Counted from the stretch's first letter, positions 28,491-36,299 are shown. The stretch: DNA of 49,766 nt from Variovorax sp. KBW07 (GCF_003852515.1 NZ_QAJK01000156.1:1-49766); one strand, 5' to 3'. Notes: generated by a model from the sequence alone, not told the origin. Numbers and translations: made by a program.

Positions 28491-29537
28491 TCAGGCCACC
28501 ATCTTCGCGACGAAGCTCGAATCGACCAGGCCGCCCACGTCCTTGGGCATGGCCGTGATCTGGCCCGACTCGAACAGGAACTGCGCCTGTGTCTGCAGCG
28601 TCTTGACCACGCCCGTGTCTTTCTCGCCGGGCTTGCCCATCCAGCGGCTGCTGAGCTGCTCGCTGGCGGGCACCGGGTAGAAAGTGTTGAGCGAGCGCAT
28701 CACCGTGGCCTCGTCGACGTTCAGGAATTTGGTCATGGTGTCGACCACGTCCTTCGGGTCTTGCTTGAAGCCGCGCGCAATCTGCTCGTAGTCTTTCAGG
28801 AAGGCCAGCACCAGGTCGGGCGACTTCTGCTTGAACTCGTCGCGCACCAGCAGGCCGTCGAAGATCAACAGGCTCTGGCGGTTCAGGTCGCCGGTCTTGA
28901 AGATGATCTTGCCGCCGTCGTCGGTCAGGCGCGGCAGCACCGGCACCCAGATGTAGCTCGCGTCGATCTCGCGGCGCTGCCACGCCGAGGCGATCTGGTC
29001 GGCGCGCATGTTGATGAGCTGCACGTCGTTGAGCCCCAGCCCCGCGAACTTGAGCGCGGCCACCGCCGCGAAGTGCACCGAGGTGTTGAACGGCAGGCCG
29101 ATCTTCTTGCCCTTCAGGCCCGCCACCGTCGTGATGCCCGAGTTGCCCTGCACCACCAGGCATTCGCTGTCCACGATGTTCTTGTAGACATACACCATCG
29201 ACGCCTTCAGGCCGTTGGCATAACCCACCATCATCGGGCTGGAGCCGATGTTGCACATGTCCAGGCTGCCGCCGGCCATGGCCGAGATCACTTCGGAGCC
29301 GGCGCGCACCGTGACGAAGTCGCTGCTCACGCCCGGCCCGAAAGTCCGGGGCGACAGGTTCTTCGCGCGGATGTAGTTCTGCGCATCGATGGCGCCGAAG
29401 GTGCCGAGCTTCACGGCGCGCGGCGACTGCGCGAACACCGGGCCGGCACTGCCCAGCAATGCACCGCCGGCGGAAGACGCCAGCAGCATGTGGGCGGCGG
29501 TCAGATGGAACTCGCGGCGGGAGAGATTCAGCTTCAT
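28491..29537 (-). CDS. ABC transporter substrate-binding protein, TauA/SsuA-like
   Basis: 348-residue periplasmic binding protein. The N-terminus MKLNLSRREFHLTAAHML is Tat-like (RREF), with likely cleavage after VFAQ near residue 37. The mature protein contains VRAGSEVISAMAGGSLDMCNIGSSP, the pattern of TauA/SsuA-type proteins, and GLKGKKIGLPFNTSVHF. It is first in the operon, behind an operator-like palindrome at 29611-29624. The ligand is unknown; taurine-like or other amino-sulfonate/phosphate compounds fit the family and the downstream lyase. Confidence 0.86.
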   Translation of the reverse strand: MKLNLSRREFHLTAAHMLLASSAGGALLGSAGPVFAQSPRAVKLGTFGAIDAQNYIRAKNLSPRTFGPGVSSDFVTVRAGSEVISAMAGGSLDMCNIGSSPMMVGYANGLKASMVYVYKNIVDSECLVVQGNSGITTVAGLKGKKIGLPFNTSVHFAAVAALKFAGLGLNDVQLINMRADQIASAWQRREIDASYIWVPVLPRLTDDGGKIIFKTGDLNRQSLLIFDGLLVRDEFKQKSPDLVLAFLKDYEQIARGFKQDPKDVVDTMTKFLNVDEATVMRSLNTFYPVPASEQLSSRWMGKPGEKDTGVVKTLQTQAQFLFESGQITAMPKDVGGLVDSSFVAKMVA

Positions 29538-29606
29538 GGGGCGGCCTTTCCTGAGACGAAGGAAGAACGAAACCCACCGTGCGGCGGGTCTGGCCGCAGT
29601 TTAGAA

Positions 29607-29624
29607 GCGCTTGAATATATTCAA
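29607..29624. promoter_or_regulatory. Operator-like palindrome before the TauABC-like operon
   Basis: TTGAATATATTCAA (29611-29624) is a perfect 14-base palindrome preceded by GCGC, located about 70 bases before the binding-protein start. The first 13 bases (GCGCTTGAATATA) recur exactly before the neighbouring GntR gene at 30499-30511. This pairing is good evidence that this GntR protein controls both. Confidence 0.65.
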
Positions 29625-29654
29625 AATGCTCCAAAACCCACCCACGGGCGAATT

Positions 29655-30485
29655 TCAGGGCTTCAGCAGTCGAATCAGGAAGCGCGAGCCGTGCGCCAGG
29701 TCGTCGCGCATCGCCTGCCCAAGCGCATCGCCGTCGCGCCGGCGCAGCGCGTCCATGGCCACAAGATGCGTCTCGTGGCCGGTCAGGCTGCCACAGTACT
29801 GGGGAAACAGCAGGTTGAGCGTGGGCCCCACGCGCAGCCACAGGCTCTCGATGACGCGGATCAAAATGGGCTGCTTCGACGCACGATATATTGAAAGATG
29901 AAAATCGGAGTTCTTCATCAGCGTCTGGTGCGCGTCGCCCGCCTGGATGGCGGCAAGGTGCGCCTGCATCACGGCATCGAGCCGCTCGATCTCTTCATTG
30001 GAGATTCGCGGTGCCGCCTCCTTGGCTGCGAGGCATTCGAGCTCCATGCGGATCTTCAGGATTTCGCGGTAGGTTTCCACGCCCAGCCGGGGAACGCGGA
30101 TGGTGCGGCCATTGACCACCTCGAGCCCCTGCTCCACCACCAGCCGCTGCACCGCCTCGCGCACCGGCGTCAGGCTCACGCCGAAGGCCTCCGCCACGCC
30201 GCGCACCGTGAGCACCTGTTCGGGCAGCAGCGCGCCGGTCATCAGCGCGTGGCGCAGCTTCTGGCAGGTGCGGTCGGTCAAGGTGTCGCCGGGCGCGCCT
30301 TGCAGGTCTTGCAGCGCGAAGCCCGGGAAGTCGCCGTCGGCGGCCAGGGTGTTGGTCTTGACGCCGGTCTTGGCGGCGGCAGGCCGGGCGCGCCGCGTGG
30401 TGCCCGCCGGCGCAGCCCCCGCCGCTGCAAGGCGTTTCGACGGGCGATGGGGGATCGAAGGCGGCTTGGGCATGGGATGGGGCAT
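29655..30485 (-). CDS. GntR-family (FCD type) regulator
   Basis: 276-residue regulator with an alanine/proline/basic N-terminal extension of about 60 residues. The winged helix (LRHALMTGALLPEQVLTV, then AFGVSLTPVREAVQRL) and an FCD domain (RMELECLAAKEAAP, NSDFHLSIYRASK, GHETHLVAMDAL) follow. The metal-binding His residues expected in FCD domains are present. It lies directly upstream of the TauABC-like/PLP operon on the same strand, but a separate operator-bearing promoter follows it, so the operon need not be read through. A later start that drops the extension is possible. Confidence 0.83.
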   Translation of the reverse strand: MPHPMPKPPSIPHRPSKRLAAAGAAPAGTTRRARPAAAKTGVKTNTLAADGDFPGFALQDLQGAPGDTLTDRTCQKLRHALMTGALLPEQVLTVRGVAEAFGVSLTPVREAVQRLVVEQGLEVVNGRTIRVPRLGVETYREILKIRMELECLAAKEAAPRISNEEIERLDAVMQAHLAAIQAGDAHQTLMKNSDFHLSIYRASKQPILIRVIESLWLRVGPTLNLLFPQYCGSLTGHETHLVAMDALRRRDGDALGQAMRDDLAHGSRFLIRLLKP

Positions 30486-30498
30486 CGGCGCTGTGGAG

Positions 30499-30511
30499 GC
30501 GCTTGAATATA
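30499..30511. promoter_or_regulatory. Second copy of the GntR operator motif
   Basis: GCGCTTGAATATA, identical to 29607-29619, located 14 bases before the GntR start at 30485. The second half of the palindrome is degenerate (CTC instead of TTC). It is positioned for autoregulation. Confidence 0.55.
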
Positions 30512-30564
30512 CTCTGCCGAATTCGGGCGCTCCACCCGTCCATGGGGCGGCACGGGTCGTCTTG

Positions 30565-30975
30565 CTAGGCTGCGGCGGCCCCGCGCTCGCTGGTGATTTC
30601 CGCGCCCTCGCGCATCGTCTTCGTCACCGGCGTGTTCGCAACCACTTCCAGCAGCCGGCTCCACTGCGCATCGGTCAACGGCGCGTCGGAGTGAAGAACG
30701 CGGCGTATGTGCGCCTTGCCATCCTCGTCTTTCGTCAACGTCAGTTCGGCGCGGAACTCCCCGAGCTCCCAGCCTTTTCGCTTGGCATACATCCGCAGCG
30801 TGATCGCGGTGCAGGCGGACAGCGCCGCAAGGTAATAGTCGTAGGGCGCGGGGCCACTCCCCTGCCCGCCCAGCGCCGCCGGCTCGTCCGCGATGAGCTG
30901 AAACTTGCCGACCTCGATGCGGTGGCTGTAGTCGGTTCCCGTGGAGACGATGGTTGCGGTGGTGGCGTGGCTCAT
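30565..30975 (-). CDS. OsmC-family protein
   Basis: 136-residue OsmC/Ohr-fold protein, a family of thiol-dependent peroxidases and relatives. The segment GSGPAPYDYYLAALSACTAITLRMYAKRKGW contains the first conserved cysteine. The second redox cysteine, usually in a CPV context before the C-terminus, is replaced in VVANTPVTKTM, so a standard two-cysteine hydroperoxide cycle looks unlikely; the YhfA-like subgroup fits better. The ATG at 30975 follows AGGAGCACCACCC. It diverges from the small gene at 31079, and the spacer holds no clear operator. Confidence 0.85.
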   Translation of the reverse strand: MSHATTATIVSTGTDYSHRIEVGKFQLIADEPAALGGQGSGPAPYDYYLAALSACTAITLRMYAKRKGWELGEFRAELTLTKDEDGKAHIRRVLHSDAPLTDAQWSRLLEVVANTPVTKTMREGAEITSERGAAAA

Positions 30976-31078
30976 GGGTGGTGCTCCTGAAGAATCGGGA
31001 AGAGTCTGATCGGTCTGATCGAAAAACTGTAGCAAAACCGCCTTGGTCCGGCAGTGCCGATCACGTAGCATCCGCCCC

Positions 31079-31363
31079 ATGAGCTACACCGTGAAACTGA
31101 TCGACTTTCCCGATGCGCCGCATGACGTCATCGCCACCGCGGAATCGCGCTTTCGTCGTGAACTCGACAAGCTGCTGGGCGACGGCGTCGAAGCGGCGCT
31201 GAAGGCCTTCGAGAATGCCAGCGAATCGAGCGCCGACGAACTCAACCGGGACGAAGTCGCGCTGGCCGCCAGTTGGGCCAAGGCCTACGACGCCGCCAAG
31301 ACCGCGGGCTTTCGCGCGCTGGGCGAAGCCGACGAGGCGTACTTCGAGGTTCGCGCCGACTGA
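31079..31363 (+). CDS. Small conserved-type protein of unknown function
   Basis: 94-residue, probably cytoplasmic, acidic protein from the ATG at 31079 (MSYTVKLIDFPDAPHD). It reads as mostly alpha-helical, with alanine-rich stretches (ALKAFENASESSADEL, ALAASWAKAYDAAK). There is no signal peptide, membrane helix or cysteine. Codon use matches the neighbours and the frame is strongly GC3-biased, supporting a real gene. I do not recognise the family. It diverges from osmC, and the lipoprotein gene follows about 60 bases later on the same strand. Confidence 0.65.
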   Translation: MSYTVKLIDFPDAPHDVIATAESRFRRELDKLLGDGVEAALKAFENASESSADELNRDEVALAASWAKAYDAAKTAGFRALGEADEAYFEVRAD

Positions 31364-31422
31364 GCCCCGCTCTTGCCCCCCGGCCCTTGGCCCCACCGTC
31401 GGAACACGGAACCAGACAGACC

Positions 31423-32040
31423 ATGAAGCTGCTGTTCGCCCTGCTTTTTTCCAGCCTGCTCGCTGCCTGCACCACCGCGCCCGGCACGACGCCAGGCGCC
31501 GCGGCATCGTCGTCCACCGAAGCCGCTGCTGCAGCGCCCGCTCCCACCGGCGTCCGGTGGCAGTACATCAACTCGAAGTCGTACGACGCACTGAACGCCG
31601 GGCTCGGCAACAGCCACCGCCATGAAAGCAGCGTGGGCTGGGTCGACGTGTACGTGTACGACATGAAGCGCACCGACTGGCAGCCGGGCGTGAGCGATCC
31701 GCAGTTCGACGAGCACTTCAAGGGCACGCTCGCCGAGGTGCAGCGCGCCGTTGCCCAGGGCTCGTACACCAGCGCGAAGGTCGGGCCCACGCGCGACGTG
31801 CGCATCGAGGGGCTGACGTTCCGCTCGGTGTCTTTCCGCATCGTGCATGCCCGCGACGGCAAGGCCTACGACTCGTACACCTACCTCACGGCACGCAACG
31901 GCCGCCTGCTGAAGTACCGCATGTCGTTCTATTCGCCGGCCCCGGCCAACGTGGAAGCCATTGCGCGCGAGTTCATCGAACGCAACATCCGAACCGGCCC
32001 CGACACACCGGCCGGAACGCGCGCCCTTCGCAGCACCTGA
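31423..32040 (+). CDS. Putative lipoprotein
   Basis: 205-residue exported protein. The N-terminus MKLLFALLFSSLLAACTTAPG is a classical lipoprotein signal, with the lipobox LLAAC and the acylated cysteine at residue 16. A low-complexity Ala/Ser/Thr linker to about residue 45 follows. The globular part contains WQYINSKSYDAL and a late YRMSFYSPAPANVEAIAREF stretch and resembles no family I can name. The following LysR gene is convergent, with only 7 bases between the stops. Confidence 0.75.
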   Translation: MKLLFALLFSSLLAACTTAPGTTPGAAASSSTEAAAAAPAPTGVRWQYINSKSYDALNAGLGNSHRHESSVGWVDVYVYDMKRTDWQPGVSDPQFDEHFKGTLAEVQRAVAQGSYTSAKVGPTRDVRIEGLTFRSVSFRIVHARDGKAYDSYTYLTARNGRLLKYRMSFYSPAPANVEAIAREFIERNIRTGPDTPAGTRALRST

Positions 32041-32047
32041 ACGGCGC

Positions 32048-32959
32048 TCAACGCACGGCAGGCACGCGAACGGCGCCGGGCAGCTTCGACACGCGCTCCG
32101 CAAGAAAGTCGACCAGCACGCGCACCCGCAACGGTTGATGGCGGCGCGGGGCGTAGAGCAGGTGCGCCTCTTGTGCCGGGCCGGTGTGGCGGCCGAGCAC
32201 ACGCACCAGCCGCCCTTCGGCCAGCAGGTCGGCCACCATCCACGTAGGCTGCAGTGAAATGCCCGCGCCGGCCAGCACGCTGTCGAGCATGGCCACCGCG
32301 TTGTTGACGCGATAGCGGCTGCGCACCGGCACGGTCACCGGGCCTTCGGGGCCCGTGAGCAGCACGCCGTCGTCGCCCGGCGCATAGCGCAGGTAGTCGT
32401 GGGCCAGCAGGTCTTGCGGCTTGCGTGGCTTGCCGCGCAAGGCCACGTAGTCCGGCGAAGCCACCAGCACGCGCGGCCATGTGCCCAGGTGGCGCGCGAC
32501 GAGGTCTGGCGGCAGCGCGCCACCCACCCGCAGCGAGACATCGATGCGCTCTTCGCGCGGATCGACGAAGCGGTCGTCGAGCACCAGTTCGAGCTGTATC
32601 TGCGGGTACAGGCGCAGGAACTCCACCGCCATGGCATTGAGGTGCCGCTGCCCCAGCGTGACCGGCGCGCTCGCCCGCAGCAGGCCCTGCGGCTGCTGCA
32701 CCTGTTCGCGCGCATCGGCCACGGCGTCGCCGTAGTCTTCGAGCACGCGACGGGCGCGCTCATGAAAGCGCTGCCCTTCTTCCGTCAGGCTCAGGCCCGT
32801 GGCGGCACGGCGCAGCAGGCGCACGCCCAGCGAGCGCTCCAGCCCCGCGACCAGCTTGCTGACCGTGGGCTGCGTGGTGTCGAGCGCGCGGGCGGCGCCC
32901 GACAGGCTGCCGAGATCGACGCTGAGCACGAAGGCCGAGAGCGCGCGCAAGGTATCCAT
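32048..32959 (-). CDS. LysR-family transcriptional regulator
   Basis: 303-residue LysR protein. The N-terminal helix-turn-helix (residues 1-60; LGSLSGAARALDTTQPTVSKLVAGLE) is followed by a substrate-binding domain (about 90-295). This resembles the CrgA/DsdC-like group common in betaproteobacteria. It diverges from the SGNH hydrolase gene, with 104 bases between the starts, and presumably controls that gene and itself. The co-inducer is unknown. Confidence 0.88.
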   Translation of the reverse strand: MDTLRALSAFVLSVDLGSLSGAARALDTTQPTVSKLVAGLERSLGVRLLRRAATGLSLTEEGQRFHERARRVLEDYGDAVADAREQVQQPQGLLRASAPVTLGQRHLNAMAVEFLRLYPQIQLELVLDDRFVDPREERIDVSLRVGGALPPDLVARHLGTWPRVLVASPDYVALRGKPRKPQDLLAHDYLRYAPGDDGVLLTGPEGPVTVPVRSRYRVNNAVAMLDSVLAGAGISLQPTWMVADLLAEGRLVRVLGRHTGPAQEAHLLYAPRRHQPLRVRVLVDFLAERVSKLPGAVRVPAVR

Positions 32960-33010
32960 GGTGTATTCGATTCAGGAATGGATTGGATGCCATTCTGCCT
33001 TCTACCCATC

Positions 33011-33022
33011 CATTCATGAATG
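33011..33022. promoter_or_regulatory. Palindrome in the LysR/SGNH-hydrolase spacer
   Basis: CATTCATGAATG is a perfect 12-base palindrome between the divergent starts. Nearby, GAATGG and CCATTC (within 32976-32996) form another inverted repeat. Either could be a LysR binding site; this assignment is from position only. Confidence 0.35.
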
Positions 33023-33063
33023 AAAGAAAGTCGAGGCCTCATACCCATTTCAAGGACTTTTCA

Positions 33064-34350
33064 ATGACCACACCCACACTCGGATCGATCCTGCGCCAGG
33101 GCGCGCTGGCCCTCACGCTGGCAAGCGCCGCCGCAGCATCCACGGCGCAAACCACTGCCGCACCGCCCACGTACTGGAGCCCCAGCTGGATGGCCGCCAC
33201 CCAGCCGCTGTGGGACGGCAACTTCGTGCTGCCATCGGGCGTTCCGTTCCAGTTCAACCGCCAGACGATTCGCCAGGTGGCGCGCCTGAGCATCGGCGGC
33301 ACACGGCTGCGCGTGGTCGTCAGCAATGAAGGCGGCACCGCGCCGCTGCACATCGGCGCGGCCCGCGTGGCGCGGCATGGCGAAGGCTCGGCCATCGTCG
33401 AAGGCAGCGACCGCGCACTGCGCTTCGGCGGGCAGGCCGAAGCCGTGGTGCCGCCCGGCGCGCGGCTGGTCAGCGACCCGGTCGACCTGCCGTTGCCCGC
33501 GCTCGGCGAAGTGGCGGTGTCGCTCTACCTGCCGGGGCCCAGCCAGCCCGCGGGCTTTCACTTCGACGCCCGGCAGGTCGCCTACGTGGCCGACGGCGAC
33601 CTCACCGGTGCCGCGCGCCTGCCCGCCACGGCCACGCAGTGGAGCACCCGCGTGTACGTCAGCGGCCTGATCGTCGAGACACCGAAGGCACCCGTTACCG
33701 TCGTCGCGCTGGGCGATTCGCTGACCGATGGCAACGGCGCCACGCCCGGTGCCAACACGCGCTGGCCCGATGCCTTGGCCGAGCGGCTGGCGGGGCGTGG
33801 CGTGGGCGTGCTCAACGCCGGCAACTCCGGCGGCCGCCTGCTGAAAGACGGCATGGGCCGCGCCGCGCTGGAGCGCGTCGGTCGCGACGTTTTCTCGCAG
33901 CCCGGCGTGCGCGCCATGGTCGTGCTGCTGGGCACCAACGACATCGGCTGGCCCGGCGGCCCGTTCGCGCCGCAGGAACCCGCGATGCGCGCGGAAGAAG
34001 TGATCCGGGGGTTCCGGCAGTTGATAGAAATGGCGCATGCCCACAACGTGCGCATCATGGGCGCCACCATCGCGCCCAACGAGCGCGGGCTCGAAGGCAC
34101 GCCGCTGGCCGGCCACCACTCGCCCGAAAAAGAAAGGGTGCGCCAGGCCGTGAACCAATGGATTCGCGAGAGCGGCGCCTTCGACGCGGTGGTCGACTTC
34201 GACGCCCTGCTGCGCGACCCCGCCCGGCCGATCCGCATGAAGGCCGCGATGGACTCGGGCGACCATTTGCACCCCGGCGACGCGGGCTACAAAGCGATGG
34301 CCGCGGCGATCGATCTCGGCGCCTTGCTGGGCAACGCCGCGCAGCCCTGA
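33064..34350 (+). CDS. Secreted SGNH/GDSL hydrolase
   Basis: 428-residue exported esterase-type enzyme. The signal peptide ends near residues 28-30 (AAASTAQTT). An N-terminal beta-rich domain (about 35-205) precedes the SGNH domain. The catalytic Ser219 is in LGDSLTDGNG, a Gly block in LNAGNSGGRLL, the Asn in LLGTNDIGWPGG and the Asp/His in SGDHLHPGDAGY. This two-domain layout is common among carbohydrate- or lipid-esterases of plant-associated bacteria. The ATG at 33064 is preceded by AAGGAC. It diverges from a LysR gene. The natural ester is not predictable. Confidence 0.88.
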   Translation: MTTPTLGSILRQGALALTLASAAAASTAQTTAAPPTYWSPSWMAATQPLWDGNFVLPSGVPFQFNRQTIRQVARLSIGGTRLRVVVSNEGGTAPLHIGAARVARHGEGSAIVEGSDRALRFGGQAEAVVPPGARLVSDPVDLPLPALGEVAVSLYLPGPSQPAGFHFDARQVAYVADGDLTGAARLPATATQWSTRVYVSGLIVETPKAPVTVVALGDSLTDGNGATPGANTRWPDALAERLAGRGVGVLNAGNSGGRLLKDGMGRAALERVGRDVFSQPGVRAMVVLLGTNDIGWPGGPFAPQEPAMRAEEVIRGFRQLIEMAHAHNVRIMGATIAPNERGLEGTPLAGHHSPEKERVRQAVNQWIRESGAFDAVVDFDALLRDPARPIRMKAAMDSGDHLHPGDAGYKAMAAAIDLGALLGNAAQP

Positions 34351-34361
34351 AGCCTCCAAAT

Positions 34362-34383
34362 ATACTGTACATAAATACAGTAT
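34362..34383 (+). promoter_or_regulatory. LexA (SOS) box
   Basis: CTGTACATAAATACAG (34365-34380) fits CTGT-N8-ACAG exactly, and the arms extend to ATACTGTA/TACAGTAT (34362-34383), perfect over eight bases. A -10-like TAAAAT (34389-34394) follows 17 bases after TGTACA inside the box, so LexA would cover the promoter. It lies 12 bases after the SGNH hydrolase stop and about 50 bases before the next rightward ORF. Confidence 0.85.
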
Positions 34384-34431
34384 TTCTCTAAAATTCGTCG
34401 TCTCCCAGAACAACGTCGAGGCGACCCCCAA

Positions 34432-34653
34432 ATGACCACCGCCAGCCCGCCTGCGCCCTCCGCGCAGGTTCTTTTTTTCTCCCGACTGCAGCAGTTGCAG
34501 TCGCGTTCCCGCACAGGCCGCATCTCGACCTGGCCTTTCAAGGTGGCCCGCGAGAAGGGCTGCGACGACACGCATGAAAAGGACGACGTTCGCGTTCAGG
34601 CGGCGCGCGTCATCCGGACGACGGCAGAGCATTGGTGGCCGTCGGACTCTTGA
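34432..34653 (+). CDS. Small unknown ORF behind a LexA box
   Basis: 73-codon frame with ATG at 34432 and GAGGCGA about 10 bases upstream. The protein is basic in its middle and acidic later (LQQLQSRSRTGR, GCDDTHEKDDVR) and ends HWWPSDS; I recognise no family, signal or membrane segment. About 79% of third positions are G or C, lower than the neighbours but consistent with coding. It is the first frame after the SOS box and 24 bases before the 2H phosphoesterase gene. It may be a real SOS-induced small protein or a non-coding leader. Confidence 0.45.
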   Translation: MTTASPPAPSAQVLFFSRLQQLQSRSRTGRISTWPFKVAREKGCDDTHEKDDVRVQAARVIRTTAEHWWPSDS

Positions 34654-34677
34654 ACCGCCTCATTGCAGGAGAGCCGC

Positions 34678-35247
34678 ATGGAACACGCACAACCGCTTCA
34701 GGCAGACAAGGCGCGCAGCCAACTCCTCATCGGACTGTTTCCCGACGAACCGGTCCGCGCTGAAATCAAGGCGCATTGCGACGATTGGTGGTGGCCCAGG
34801 GGCTGTCACTTTCCTCCCGCGAACCGATGGCACCTAACGCTGCAATACCTCGACGATCAGGATGAATTCGCGGAACGGCGTCTGCGGGCCGCATTGGCGC
34901 GGGTGTCCCTGCCAGCGCTGGAACTCACGCTCGATCATTCGTGCACCTGGCGCAATGACATATCGGTGGTCCAGCCTGCGGACCACCAGGGCCTGCGCGC
35001 GCTCCAGGCCCACGTCGAACACGCGGTGCATCGGGCCGGGTTCGTTCCGCTGGTGCGCGGATGGAACCCGCACGTCACGATTGCCAGGGACGCGGAGCAT
35101 GCCGCATGCCCGCCTCTGAAACCCATCCGCTGGAACGTGCGGGAGTTCAGGCTGGTTCGCTCGCATTTCACGCAGCCTTTTCGCCATGAGTTGCTTGCGT
35201 CCTACCCCGCGCACCCGAAGTCCGGCGCTATATTTCCTGCATGCTGA
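34678..35247 (+). CDS. 2H phosphoesterase (2'-5' RNA ligase/LigT-like)
   Basis: 189-residue protein with the two HxT motifs that define the 2H superfamily: His52-Leu-Thr54 in WHLTLQYL and His132-Val-Thr134 in NPHVTIARD. Members hydrolyse cyclic phosphodiesters or join 2'-5' RNA ends. The length and the N-terminus LLIGLFPDEPVRAEI match the bacterial ThpR/LigT type. The ATG at 34678 was chosen for its GCAGGAGA ribosome site. It overlaps the downstream kinase gene by seven bases and lies behind a LexA box, so it may be damage-inducible, which would be unusual for this family. Confidence 0.85.
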   Translation: MEHAQPLQADKARSQLLIGLFPDEPVRAEIKAHCDDWWWPRGCHFPPANRWHLTLQYLDDQDEFAERRLRAALARVSLPALELTLDHSCTWRNDISVVQPADHQGLRALQAHVEHAVHRAGFVPLVRGWNPHVTIARDAEHAACPPLKPIRWNVREFRLVRSHFTQPFRHELLASYPAHPKSGAIFPAC

Positions 35248-36254
35248 CGCCGCCCTCCCTTTCGCAAGAAGCCATCGCCCAATGCCTCGCCGACGAATAC
35301 GGGCTGCACGCCATATACGCTGAATTCCTGCCCCTTGGGGCCGATGTGAATTCCGCCGTCTTCCGTGTCCATGCCCCCAACGGATCGACCTACTTCCTGA
35401 AATTGCGCCGGGGTGATTTCACGCCGACCGCTGTGTTCATCCCCCTCTTCCTGCATCACGAGCAAAGCATCGATGCCGTGATGACGGCGTTGCCTACGAC
35501 GGGCGGTCAACCCAGTGCGCAACGCCTTGGCTTCGACTGGATGCTCTATCCCTTCTTCAACGGCGACAACGGATTCAAGCGCCCGTTGTCCAACGCGCAA
35601 TGGATCGCGCTCGGCGCCACATTGAGTGCCGTGCACCACACCAGATTGCACGAAGCCATGCAAGAAGGCATTCCGCGAGAAAGCTATTCCCACCACTGGC
35701 GCGAAGGCGTGCGGCGCTACCAGCGGCGCTTCATCAACGGTGTGGCCGGCGACGACATCGTGCGCCGCTTTCTCGCGTTCTGGGAAGCGCACGACGAAGA
35801 GATCGACACCGTCGTCTACCGAAGCGAACAGCTGGCCTCGATTCTTCTGGAGCGGTCGTTGCCGCTGGTGCTGTGCCACTCCGACATCCACGCCGGCAAC
35901 GTGCTCGTCGGCGACAACGACAGCCTGTGCGTCATCGACTGGGACACGCTGATCCTCGCGCCGAAAGAGCGCGACCTGATGTTCATCGGCGGCGGTGTCG
36001 GCAACGTGTGGAACCAGCCGCAGGAAGAAGCGCTGTTCTACAAGGGCTACGGACCGGCGGACATCGACTCGATGGCGCTGGCTTACTACCGCTACGAACG
36101 GATCACGAAAGACGTGCTCGAAATCTGCGACCAGATCTTCGATGCGTCCGCCAGCCTGGAAGACCGCGAAGAAGGCCTGCGCCAGATGGCGAACCAGTTC
36201 CTGCCGAACGACGTCGTCGCCATCGCGCACCGGAGCTACGAAGCAATCACCTGA
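35241..36254 (+). CDS. Aminoglycoside phosphotransferase-family kinase, APH(9)-like
   Basis: 337-residue protein-kinase-fold phosphotransferase. The N-lobe lysine in YFLKLRRG is near residue 54. The catalytic loop HSDIHAGNVL has Asp215 and Asn220, and the metal-binding Asp233 is in CVIDWDTLILAPKERDLMFIG. This last block and the length are close to spectinomycin phosphotransferase APH(9). It overlaps the 2H phosphoesterase gene and so is probably co-transcribed from the SOS-box promoter. Environmental homologues often have no resistance role, so the substrate is open. Third-codon positions are somewhat more A/T-rich than in neighbours, hinting at later acquisition. Confidence 0.82.
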   Translation: MLTPPSLSQEAIAQCLADEYGLHAIYAEFLPLGADVNSAVFRVHAPNGSTYFLKLRRGDFTPTAVFIPLFLHHEQSIDAVMTALPTTGGQPSAQRLGFDWMLYPFFNGDNGFKRPLSNAQWIALGATLSAVHHTRLHEAMQEGIPRESYSHHWREGVRRYQRRFINGVAGDDIVRRFLAFWEAHDEEIDTVVYRSEQLASILLERSLPLVLCHSDIHAGNVLVGDNDSLCVIDWDTLILAPKERDLMFIGGGVGNVWNQPQEEALFYKGYGPADIDSMALAYYRYERITKDVLEICDQIFDASASLEDREEGLRQMANQFLPNDVVAIAHRSYEAIT

Positions 36255-36299
36255 GCCCGGGTGCGCCGGACTGCGCGAGCCGGCCTCGTTCAGATCCGA

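Noticed and set aside
35241-36254. Calling the APH-family gene a spectinomycin resistance gene
   Set aside because: The fold and motifs fit APH(9), but chromosomal environmental homologues often have other substrates and no mobile element is nearby.
36270-36298. GCCGG/CCGGC dyad between the convergent kinase and nuclease genes as a bidirectional terminator
   Set aside because: Short arms with a long loop and no T-run on either strand.
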